Shown here: piece after piece, positions 1-7,306 of the stretch
How the letters are laid out: each line of letters starts with the position of its first letter
How positions within the stretch are numbered: the first letter of the stretch is position 1
Assembly (NCBI GenBank): GCA_001430745.1
Contig: KQ482061.1
Span: 1,529,116 to 1,540,110, forward strand
Direction of reading: 5' to 3'
Origin: Auxenochlorella pyrenoidosa
Taxonomy: Eukaryota > Chlorophyta > Trebouxiophyceae > Chlorellales > Chlorellaceae
DNA length: 10,995 nucleotides
Translations under genes and position numbers: made by a program
Notes under the pieces: generated by a model
Databases searched by the model: none
What the model was told of the DNA's origin: nothing
Seen by the model: the letters and a program-made list of their open reading frames with translations, nothing else

Positions 1-82
1 CATAACTTAGGCGGCAGGGCTGCCCGCTTGGAGGCCTGTTTCCCGCAGCGCAAGTGGGCACGGCCACCCCCTGGGCGCTCAC

Positions 83-1528
83 CCTCGGCCCGTTTGAACG
101 TGACGTAGGCAGAGCCGGTGCCGCCGTGCCGTCCGTGACCGTGTGTGTGGCCGTGCGCCGTGCGGTTGACCGAAATCTTGACTGCAGGGCAAGCAGGAGG
201 TGGCGATGGAACCCATCGGCAGCCCTGCCTGGCAACAAGGCAGCTGAGCTACGGGAGCATCGACCAGCTGCCCTGCGCTGGCTGCATGCCCGCGCCGCGT
301 CAGGCAGGGGTCTCGGCCACGGGGGCTTGCTGCTCAGCAGGGCACGGCTACGTGCTGCCAGCGTCAGGCATCGCCCGCTCGCCTGTGCGGCCAAACTGCC
401 CAAAGTACTGCTGGTCGCGCAGCGCCTCCTCGTGGCAGATGTCCAGGCTGAGCCCCACCGCGTACACCAGGTTGGGCTGCACCACCCGGATGTTCTGCGG
501 CAAGGGGGGTGGGGTGGGGTCGGGGGGTGGGGGGGCGCGGCGGCGGGAGCGTGACGGGGCGGCAGCGTGACGGCGCGGCAGCGTGCTGGCGGGAGGCATT
601 CCGGGCAGCAGCACAGCGGCGGCCAGAAGACCCCCGGGGAAGCAAGCCCCGCACCCAGCCAGCAACCATGAGTCCGTGCGTGAGCAGCACAAGTGCGCTG
701 TGCCGTCCAAACATAAGTGCCCCGTGCTGTCCCTGTGCCCAATGCCGTGCCGTGTTGGCCCCTGGCCGCCAGCGTGCAAGCCGCAGCCCCCCCCCCTCCG
801 CGCACGCAGTGCCCTGCTGGCACTGCGCTGCGGTCTGTCTCACCGCCAGGCCGGCCCTGTTGATGCGGCTGCCGCTGCCCGCCTTGCCCGGCTTGTCCTT
901 CTCCTTGAGCTTGCGCTTCTCCTGCTCCAGCCTGCAGCCGGCCAGCAACACAGCCCGGTCACGCGCAGCCGCAAGCGGCAGCGGCAGCCGCCACGCTGGC
1001 CCCGGGCTGCGCCCCCAGCGCCTCGGCTAGGCAGTCGGCGCCACGGGCGGGGTTGCGCGCCGCTGCTGACGCCCCTGCCGCGCGGGCGCCCCGCGCTCAC
1101 TGCTCTGCATCGATGTGCTGCATCTGGATCTTCTCCTCGTCGTACTCGGCTCGGCAGTTGGGGCAGCGCGCCGCCAGGCTGGCCTTGGCCGCCTCCTCCA
1201 GGATGTGGTGGTAGCACCACAGGCACATCTGGTCTGCGGGCGCGCCGGCGGGCAGAGGGCAGAGGGCAGGGCGCTGTGGAGGCGTGAGGCCCAGGCTGGG
1301 CGTGCCAGCAGTCCCCAGGCGGGTGGGAGGCGGCGCGCCCGTGACCCTGCCAGCAGTGCTGCCCCTGCATGCAGGCGCTGCAGGTTGGGCACACAGCCTG
1401 CCACCTGCGCTGGCCCCTCGCTGCACCGCAACATCCGCCCACGCACATCCGCATTCGCAGTACTGGATTGCCCGGTCCGTCACATCCAGCTCCGCGCAGC
1501 ACAGCGGGCAGTCGACGGTGTCGTCCAT
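83..1528 (-). CDS. NOT4: NOT4/CNOT4-like RING E3 ubiquitin ligase, 5' part (partial)
   Basis: This is the N-terminal part of the ubiquitin-ligase subunit of the CCR4-NOT mRNA deadenylation and quality-control complex. Exons on the minus strand are 1528-1447, 1233-1101, 931-844, 494-383 and 181-83, and the phases join cleanly for 171 residues. The start ATG sits in a strong ACCATGG context. Residues 7-54 form the RING with the C4C4 cysteine set special to NOT4: C7, C10, C24, C26, C31, C34, C51, C54, including CLWCYHH. A charged Lys/Glu linker follows (about 73-90). The RRM begins at 102 with NIRVVQPNLVYAVGLS, then YFGQFGRT-VKISVNRT and SAYVTF. Human and plant NOT4 have the same order and near-identical motifs. 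The exon 4/5 junction uses a GC donor. A His/Gly-rich insert occupies about residues 146-161. The rest of the RRM, the CCCH finger and the C-terminus lie beyond the left edge. The identification is firm; a 5'UTR intron is likely. Confidence 0.9.
182..382 (-). other. GC-AG intron in NOT4
   Basis: The donor reads CGCACAG|GCGAGC and the acceptor CCCTGCAG|TCAAG. Only this junction joins the conserved RRM pieces FGQFGRT and VKISVNRT in frame (codon G|TC). No GT donor at this spot preserves FGRT. GC-AG is the commonest non-canonical class of U2 introns, and the bases around this GC fit the donor consensus well. Confidence 0.8.
504..535 (+). repeat. G-tract with G-quadruplex pattern, in NOT4 intron 3
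   Basis: Runs of 6, 4, 4, 6 and 8 G are separated by one or two bases on the plus strand, which meets the usual G-quadruplex pattern. NOT4 is read from the opposite strand. The transcript therefore carries the C-rich copy, which ends about 9 bases before the exon 4 acceptor and doubles as its polypyrimidine tract. Confidence 0.8.
549..596 (+). repeat. Short tandem repeat, about 3 copies of 16 bp, in NOT4 intron 3
   Basis: The first two 16-base units, starting GCGTGACGG and ending GGCA, differ at one position. A third, diverged unit starts GCGTGCTGG. The repeat lies inside the intron and has no coding role. Confidence 0.7.
1250..1270 (+). repeat. Heptamer GGGCAGA x3, in NOT4 intron 1
   Basis: Three consecutive seven-base units, the last ending in G instead of A, lie 16 bases upstream (in the gene's sense) of the exon 2 acceptor. 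In the RNA this is a pyrimidine-rich TCTGCCC repeat, so it probably forms part of the splice-acceptor tract. Confidence 0.7.
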
Positions 1529-1537
1529 GGTGATGAG

Positions 1538-1693
1538 CTGCAGCGGATGGGCGAGGCGACACAGGTGTGTGAAAACACGCACACAGCAGGCGGCGGGCAG
1601 CGGCCTGGCGGCTGCCGCCGCTGGGGGTGCAGGCACTCAGGAGGAGGGCCGGGCCCGCCGTCGGGCCTGTCGAGCTCTGTGTGATGCCCGCAC
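1538..1693 (-). other. Candidate 5'UTR intron of NOT4
   Basis: Directly upstream of the NOT4 ATG the minus strand reads CCGCTGCAG|CTCATCACCATG, a good acceptor nine bases before the start codon. The best donor I see upstream is GCAGCAAAG|GTGCGG, which gives a 156-base intron. The acceptor is fairly convincing and the donor is a guess. If the donor is wrong, the leader exon lies elsewhere in 1694-2098. Confidence 0.35.
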
Positions 1694-2056
1694 CTTTGCT
1701 GCACCGGCTTGAAGCGCCTGCCTCAGCGGGTGAGCAGCTCTGAAGCCTGCATGGGCCAACAGGGCAGAGGTGAGGCTTGTGTGCGCCTGGAGCAGCTCTG
1801 ACAGATGCTGCCGGCCTGCCTAAACCAATTGATGGCCTGCCGGGGAGGGGCACCACCACTTCGCCAGCCAGTCTGCCACCGCACCTGTCTAGGAATCCCC
1901 GGCCTCCTCCCACGGCGTCCAAACGCGGAATGAGCTTGCGACAGGCTCTCGGGCGCCCACGGGCTCGCTCCCAAGCTCCATGCTGTCGTGCTGTGACCTG
2001 CAGGATGGTGGGCAAGAGAGCCACTGGAACCGCTTGTGGACCCTGCTGCACATTGC

Positions 2057-2070
2057 TGTACCTTTGTACA
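2057..2070. promoter_or_regulatory. Inverted repeat TGTAC-cttt-GTACA upstream of PETM
   Basis: A perfect five-base inverted repeat with a four-base spacer holds two GTAC cores, and its last base is 28 bases before the PETM ATG. GTAC is the core bound by the SBP-type copper regulator CRR1 in Chlamydomonas. That role here is inference only, and the element may lie within the 5'UTR. Confidence 0.3.
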
Positions 2071-2098
2071 TCTCAGTGGCCGCCACAGAGCGTCAGAA

Positions 2099-2969
2099 AT
2101 GGCTTCCGCCCTCGCCTGCACCGCTGCCCGCCCTGTGGCGGCCCTGGCGCCCGCCGCCAAGGCCCAGCGCGTGGCCATCAGGTGCGGCGGGATTGGATTG
2201 GAGTCGCTCCGGGCTTTTCGCGTCCCCCCGAAGTTGGTGCAAGCCGGGCCCCTACTACTGCCGCTGAGCCCCCACCGCCCCTCTCCTCGCACATTGCAGC
2301 AAGCCCTGCGTGAGCCGCCAGTTCCTGGCTGCCCGCCCGGCCCCCAAGGCCCAGCGCCAGGCGGCTGTGCAGACCCGTGCGCTGGCCGAGGTGGCCCAGC
2401 TCGCGGAGATTGACGCCGGCTTCATCTGGGGCGTGTCCGGCGTGATGGTGGGCATCACCCTGATCGTGAGTGGCGGCAGGAGGTGAAGGGTGGCGTGGCG
2501 GCGGGACGCAGGCGGGAAGGGCAAGGCTTTGCAGTGATCGATGCTCGACTAGGCTTGGCAGGAGCACATCTCTTGGAGCTACTGCTCATCAGAGCTGGCC
2601 CCATGCCTGTTTGGGCCTCCGACCTACTTCTAGCACCACAAGTGATGCGCGGTGCAAAAGAGCACGGCCCGATCTCTCGCGCCTGTTGCCTCTTGGCATG
2701 CAGGGCCTGGCCCTTGGCTTTGTGCTGCTGCGCGTGGAGTCGCTTGCCGAGGAGGGCAAGGTGAGCAGCGCAGTGGGAGTCTGCAGCCAACGGGCTGCCA
2801 AACGTGCTTGTGTGCGGCTGCATCATCCCACTTTTCAGATGCCTGGCAAGCAAGTCGATCTGGCCACCTACGGACCCGCAGCCCTCATTGCTGCCTGCTC
2901 CTTTCACCCACCTCAGCCAGCCATGCTGCCTTGCCTTCCCCATGCCCCCCAACTGACCTGCAGATCTAA
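2099..2969 (+). CDS. PETM: Cytochrome b6f complex subunit PetM (subunit VII), chloroplast precursor
   Basis: This encodes a small single-span thylakoid subunit of the cytochrome b6f complex, which carries electrons between photosystems II and I. Exons are 2099-2181, 2300-2465, 2704-2760 and 2964-2969, giving 103 residues. The ATG is followed by an Ala/Arg/Lys-rich, nearly acid-free transit peptide (about 1-56). The mature part, from roughly residue 58-65, contains IDAGFIWGVSGVMVGITLI-GLALGFVLLRVESLAEEGK, split here at the exon 2/3 boundary, and ends in Ile. This closely follows the Chlamydomonas mature PetM that ends GFVLLRxESLVEEGKI. The last intron must be removed to give the expected EEGKI end: AAG|ATC TAA leaves only one sense codon plus stop in exon 4. 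All junctions are GT-AG. A TGTAA lies 120 bases after the stop. Identification is strong from the C-terminal 35 residues. Confidence 0.88.
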
Positions 2970-3490
2970 GCAGGCCCGCCCATCTCCTTGTCAGCACGGC
3001 ACCCAATTTTTTTCCGTCCTCGACGACGTCCATTTGGTTCTGAGCCACGAAAATTTACGCACCACCTTGCCCATGACGCGCTATTGCGTGTAAAACCCTC
3101 CTGCCGCACCCCACAAGCCACACAGCAGCGCAGAAACGGCGAGGCAGCAAGGACACTCGTGCACAAGCACAGCCCTGGCTGAGGCTGTGAGGGGCATTGG
3201 TGGCGCGGGGAGCCTGTCAGCGGTTTGCTGCAATTGGTTGCAGCCTAGGCTGCTGTACGCATGCTGGCAGGAGGCTACACTATTGGCTGTTGCTTTCTTC
3301 GCTCCCGGATGGAGGTGCCATGCACAAGAGGGCTGGGTGAATGGCCAAGGGTCACTTGCGTGGGACAGAAGTGGGAGGCATTGGAAAGCGGAGCAGGCGA
3401 GGAAGAATGAGCAGGGAAGACTGTACAGGAGTGGGAAGGGTACTGCAATGCAGGGGCCGTTGAAAAGGTGCAGCCTGGTGACCCGGCAGG
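2970..3490. other. Convergent intergenic region between PETM and the unassigned minus-strand gene
   Basis: The left part is the PETM 3'UTR, including T-rich bases near 3007-3013 and the poly(A) signal. A perfect 12-base palindrome, CAGCCTAGGCTG, sits at 3241-3252. From about 3340 to 3480 the plus strand is purine-rich. I find no credible coding region, RNA gene or mobile element, and no TTACA (minus-strand TGTAA) that would end the facing gene. Confidence 0.6.
3089..3093 (+). terminator. TGTAA poly(A) signal of PETM
   Basis: TGTAA is the standard poly(A) signal in green-algal nuclear genes. This copy lies 120 bases downstream of the PETM stop, inside a locally AT-richer 3'UTR. Cleavage would be expected within about 10-20 bases. 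Confidence 0.65.
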
Positions 3491-4129
3491 TCAGAGACCG
3501 GCACTGAGGAACGATGCCACCATGCCCTCAAGCCTCTCTCGCGCCGCCCTCAACTGCTCGGCGGTGGGCTGGGCGGGCAGCGCAGGGATGGCTGAGGCCG
3601 GGATGCCCAGCTGCCGCGCATCTGCTGCCATCTGCACAGGGTAAATTGCCGGGTTGTTGGCAACCAGGTGGCGCGGGCCTGGGCATGCCCAGGCTGGCAC
3701 GACCTGCGGCCTGCGCCTGTGAGGACCCCCACCCAAACCATGGCCAGGCAGCTCACGCCTCACCTCGTGGTATGCGACCGCCCAGCGTTCCAGGGTGGCA
3801 GCACTGCTGCCTGGCGATGTAGAGTCCCCCATGTCAAGCTCCAGTAATGCTGGAGGCACCCTGCCGCGAGCCTCTGATGCTGCGTTGCCTGCTTTTGCCG
3901 GCACGTTCGGCGGAAGCGGCACTGACAATCCTGGCAACTGAAGGGACGTCTGCAGGGCGCTCTCCGGTTCTGCAGAGTCGGCGTCTTTAGATGATCGAAT
4001 GCGCTGCACAGAGCGCAGGCGCCCGGGAAGCGAGGAAGCTGGTTTGTGGGCGAGCGCTGGACCGCGTGTTGCTGATGAAATCATGAAGGAAGCGCGCAAT
4101 CTGTCGCAAGTAATACTGCACACGGCCAT
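3491..4129 (-). CDS. Unrecognised protein, C-terminal exons (5' end not resolved)
   Basis: I do not recognise the family. The frame is open from 4129 to a TGA at 3493-3491. Within it is a canonical intron, 3763-3632, with donor CACGAG|GTGAGG, acceptor CTGTGCAG|ATG and phase 0. Splicing joins AATLERWAVAYHE to MAADARQLGIPAS, then a Pro/Ala stretch and a helical tail with TAEQLRAARERLEG near the C-terminus. The spliced product from 4129 would be 168 residues. The region before ALLELDMGD is low in complexity and may be partly 5'UTR or intron. A second frame at about 4128-4070 holds a protein-like stretch VQYYLRQIARFLHDF after a possible acceptor, so the upstream model is open. An ATG at 3833 is an alternative start. 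It faces PETM (3' to 3') and shares a promoter region with the CMD gene. Confidence 0.45.
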   Translation of the reverse strand: MAVCSITCDRLRASFMISSATRGPALAHKPASSLPGRLRSVQRIRSSKDADSAEPESALQTSLQLPGLSVPLPPNVPAKAGNAASEARGRVPPALLELDMGDSTSPGSSAATLERWAVAYHEVRRELPGHGLGGGPHRRRPQVVPAWACPGPRHLVANNPAIYPVQMAADARQLGIPASAIPALPAQPTAEQLRAARERLEGMVASFLSAGL

Positions 4130-4135
4130 CCACCA

Positions 4136-4471
4136 TCACTCATGCAGCCCGACAGGAATGGGGCGCGTCGTGCCCAGTTGCCCTGCCGCGGCAGGCCATC
4201 CCAAGTAGCAGGGCTGTTGAGAGTTGTTATCCTTGACGCGTGCCACATTTTCCGAGAAATGGTATTCTACAGGTGAAGGGATAACAGCGGCCAGCATTGC
4301 ATGCACGCCCTGCAGCGAGAGAGCCGGTCCACCGTGGTGTCCTCGATGCTTTTGCAACAAGGCGGGCTTCAGACTTGACACGGATGTTCTTTCTCCATAA
4401 AAACAGACAATTCGGGTTGAGTGACCAACGTAACTAACGATGAAGTCTTGCGCGGCAAGACAGCCCGCCAC
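4136..4471 (-). other. Open frame in AT-richer segment upstream of the unassigned gene
   Basis: About 111 codons are open on the minus strand, in the same frame as the unassigned gene and separated from it only by one TGA (4138-4136). No ATG begins it: the frame opens at a GTG, and internal ATGs occur. Base composition is clearly lower in GC than the rest of the window: 4381-4440 is about 42% GC and 4201-4260 about 48% by count. It includes the stretch RIVCFYGERTSVSSLKP. It could be an upstream exon, a 5'UTR or promoter, or decayed coding sequence. I assign no function. Confidence 0.25.
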
Positions 4472-4840
4472 GTGATGTGCGCCACCGTGCGGTGCACCCG
4501 CCCATGCTGAGCAGCAGAAGGTGCATCTTGCTCCTGGATGCGTCCCCTCGCATTCCTAAGGGCTCAATCGTTTTTCCAATCCGCATGTGCGGGTTCCAGA
4601 GCTTCAGCGAACCGCCAGCCCGCCAGAACCCCAGCGGCCCGGTCGCCCGCCTCCCTCCGCCTTGCCCCCGCGGTACTTCTTTGCTGCCTTCAGTCCCGGG
4701 AAGCCCTTTAAAAAAGGATCGGCGAGCTCAGCGGCGCCAGGCAGCCGCTGCGTTGCTCAGCGACAAAGGGCGGCAGCGGCGCTGGCGCTGGCGGCCGCAG
4801 CAGTTCTAGCCACGCAGCTGGGCCCCCATTTTTGCCGGAC
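4472..4840. promoter_or_regulatory. Upstream region of the CMD-like gene
   Basis: This is the stretch between the unassigned minus-strand gene and the CMD start codon. An A/T-rich CTTTAAAAAAGG at about 4706-4717, some 125-135 bases before the ATG, is the only TATA-like element I see. The remainder is GC-rich and without a supported gene. Confidence 0.4.
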
Positions 4841-7091
4841 ATGGATCTCTCTGATCAGGACCGTGCCATGGTGCGCCTGTTCATGGCGGCTTGCTTCCAC
4901 TACTGGGACCAGCTGCCAGGTGAGCCAGGCCAACGGCTTGCGTGGTACCGATCAGCCACTAATGCTGCTGGGGCCCACCGCATGGCTAGTGCCCCGCCGG
5001 TGCGACGGTCGAGTTAACCAACCAGGAAAGGCTTCAAATGCTTACTGTCATTGCCACCTCTGCCTCTCCGCGCCCAGCACAGCATTGGCACCGTCCCTGA
5101 AGACCACTCACCGCACCCTGCCTTGCCTCCTACCGCTGCAGGCCTGGCGCGGGAGTACACGGCAGCTGGGGCCAGCGCGGAGCAGTTGCGCGGCTGCGTG
5201 CGGCATCTGGTTGTGTTTGCTGGGTACGGCCCCTGCCTGGCCGCCACGCTGGCGCTTCACAAGGCCAAGCTGCTGCCGGAGGACACGCCCGCCAAGGTGG
5301 GGTCCCGAGCACCGCTGCGCCACCAGCCGCGCCCGGCAGGGTGGCCATTTGACGGGGCATCAAACGACTTGCGTGCGCCCTTGGCGCTGGCAAATGCCGC
5401 CGCCGTCTAGCTGCTCTCTGTTGGGATGCTCAAGTACCTCGGGCAGGGGGGCGCTGGGCGCCCAACCCCGGCCCACACCCCTGGCGCAGGTCAGCGGCCC
5501 CCCCGGCAACGCCTTTGAGCTGGTGTACGCGGGCGTGACTGACCGCGTGCGCGCCAACATGCACGCGGCAGACCCTGTGCTGGGGGAATGGATCAGGTGC
5601 GCAGGGAGGTGGGGGGTGCGGGCGCGAGGGGCGCGTGCAGGGTGGCGCTGCTGACCAGAGCGGTGCCCAGGGGCATGCCCTGCTTTCTTGCCTCCCTGCA
5701 CACGGCAGTTCGGCTGCTACCCCAGCCAGCGCACACCTGGCGCTTCATGCTTGGTCTACGTCCTCAGATCCTGCGCAGCGGCAGCAGGCCAAAGCCTCTC
5801 GCCTTTTTCCCGCCGGCCCCGCAGGCTGCACCTGTACGGCGACATCTACAGCTCCCCCGGCCTGGACATGCGGTGCAAGCAGCTGCTGACGTGCGCCTTC
5901 CTCTCAGAGGCGGGCATGCCAGACCAGCTGTTTGGGCATGCGCTGGCGGGCCTCAGGTGCGTGCATGCCCAGTGCCCCGGGAGACGTGGCGCAGCTGGTG
6001 GCTGCCCGCCCACCCTGGGCCAGCTCGGCACGAATGTATGCAGCATTTGAAGCGGCACAGTCAGGGCGTGCCAGTTCCCGAGGAAGCACAAATCAGCGCG
6101 GCCTTGCTTAATGCATGGGAGGCACGTTGCCAGGCAAGGGGCTGCTCTGCGCCCGCCAGGCTTTCCACTCTTCCACCACCACTGCTGCCCTCGCACCCCT
6201 CTTCACTGCCCTGGCGACCAGCAGGTTCGGCAACAGCTATGCTGCCCTGGAGGAGGCGGCGCGGCTGGCCTGCGACCTCGGGCCACGATCGGCAGAGAGC
6301 CGGCGCACCGTGCTGAAAGAGGCGATGCGCACGCTGGGCATGGTGAGCACGCTGCGCTGTCACTGCAGGCGCGTGCGTGGGAGAGGCAGAGGCGCTGCAT
6401 TCCTCCCTGCCTGCAACCCCGCTGGCGCGCAAAGCGGCACTCTGCGGCATGCCGACCCCTGCTCACTGCTCCGCCTTGGCTGCGGCGCAGGCGTATGCCA
6501 AGTTCCAAAAGGACATGGCCGCGCAGCCCCCCGCCAGCCCCGAGGTGCACATCCAGGACCGCCACCTGCACGTGCGCATCCCGCCGCTGCCGCCGCTGGT
6601 CAACACGCCGCAGCAGGGCCCCCAGGCAGAGCCGCAGGGCGCCACGGCGCAGCAGCCGCACCCGCAGGACCAGCAGCCCGAGGGCCTGCGGGCGGGCGGC
6701 GCAGCGGTGGCTGGGCAGGGCGGCGGCGATGCAAGCGTGGCTGTGAGCTCGTCGGGGCCCGGCCTGAAGAGCACCGGCAGCGGCAGGGCGGCGGGGTGGG
6801 GCACCAGCAACATTAGCCGGCCCAGCAACCTTGCGGGTGTGTACGGGATGGCCTGGGGGCCGGGGTGCCTGCTCAACGTGGCAGCTGCTCAAAAGCCTAC
6901 TTGCTGTGACCAGCCTGCCCAGGCGACAGCAGAACAAGCAGCTGTTCAGTAGCAGGCCTGCGGCCCTGCTCCCCGCCCATGCAGTGGATGCAATTGCGGC
7001 ACGCATGGAGCAGCAGCGTGCACGAAGCGGCCTGTTCTTTGGGTGGGATGACGCGCCAGAAGACTCGGGGTTTGCAGCGGAGGGGCCCTGA
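4841..7091 (+). CDS. Two-repeat carboxymuconolactone decarboxylase (CMD)/AhpD-like protein
   Basis: This belongs to the all-alpha CMD/AhpD superfamily, whose members include protocatechuate-pathway decarboxylases and thiol peroxidase partners; the substrate here is unknown. Exons 4841-4919, 5142-5296, 5490-5596, 5825-5956, 6225-6342 and 6491-about 6838 join in phase. The first CMD half holds GCVRHLVVFAGYGP (44-57). The second holds YGDIYSSPGLDMRCKQLL (118-135), close to the family signature. The AhpD CxxC redox pair is absent; C45 and H48 remain, so a decarboxylase-like or degenerate role is more likely. From about residue 215 there is a Pro/Gln/Gly-rich tail. The 3' end is ambiguous. Without further splicing the frame ends at TAG 6950-6952. 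With a short last intron (GT at 6839 or 6841, AG at 6922 or 6929) it ends at TGA 7089-7091, with a better-looking tail (AARMEQQRARSGLFFGWDD). No transit peptide is evident. Confidence 0.8.
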
Positions 7092-7203
7092 GCTTGCAGG
7101 GAGTGACGATGAGCACGCTGCGCATGCATGCCCACAATCCACGTGGTGCAGCTGCGGTCAGGCAGTGCCTGGCAGCAGCGCCTGCGAGCTGATGATCCTT
7201 GGT

Positions 7204-7208
7204 TGTAA
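7204..7208 (+). terminator. TGTAA poly(A) signal of the CMD-like gene
   Basis: TGTAA lies 112 bases after the TGA at 7091, matching the spacing seen for PETM. It is about 100 bases short of the stop codon of the facing LisH-WD40 gene. Confidence 0.6.
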
Positions 7209-7306
7209 GAGGGCCGACATCGTGGTGTGCCAGCGGAGAAAACAAGGGGGCATTTGCACTTTGGTAAAGGAAAACTTGCATCATGGAATCGAAGAAGAAA
7301 TAGGTG

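Larger units (their letters stand above)
1529..2098. promoter_or_regulatory. Divergent intergenic region between NOT4 and PETM
   Basis: About 570 bases separate the two start codons, so both promoters and both 5'UTRs must lie here. I see no convincing TATA box and no credible extra gene. The open frames across it lack homology and typical protein composition. Confidence 0.6.

Noticed and set aside
1..82. Possible next NOT4 exon after AAACAG at about 36
   Set aside because: It would need an intron of about 46 bases, far shorter than the 169-349 seen in this gene, and the encoded residues do not match the expected RRM continuation.
840..2051. 403-codon minus-strand open frame across NOT4 exons and promoter
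   Set aside because: It is out of frame with the RING and linker exons and has no homology. It spans introns and the divergent promoter.
2840..2970. Alternative PETM last exon beginning ATGCCTGGC after TTTTCAG
   Set aside because: The acceptor looks good, but it would add a tail of about 43 residues absent from PetM proteins. The later acceptor gives the exact EEGKI end.
2470..3093. 207-codon plus-strand open frame within PETM
   Set aside because: It covers introns 2 and 3 and the 3'UTR. The PetM exons explain the conserved residues.
3241..3252. 12-base palindrome CAGCCTAGGCTG
   Set aside because: It is short and isolated, without a nearby promoter or terminator context. It is noted only as a curiosity.
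4587..5654. 355-codon plus-strand open frame over the CMD promoter and first exons
   Set aside because: It does not use the frame of the conserved CMD exons in their order and crosses clear introns. The CMD start is the ATG at 4841.
6540..6800. Pro/Gln/Gly-rich stretch considered as a separate gene or repeat expansion
   Set aside because: It is in frame with CMD exon 6, starts directly after AYAKFQKD, and has no clean repeat unit. It is best read as a disordered tail.
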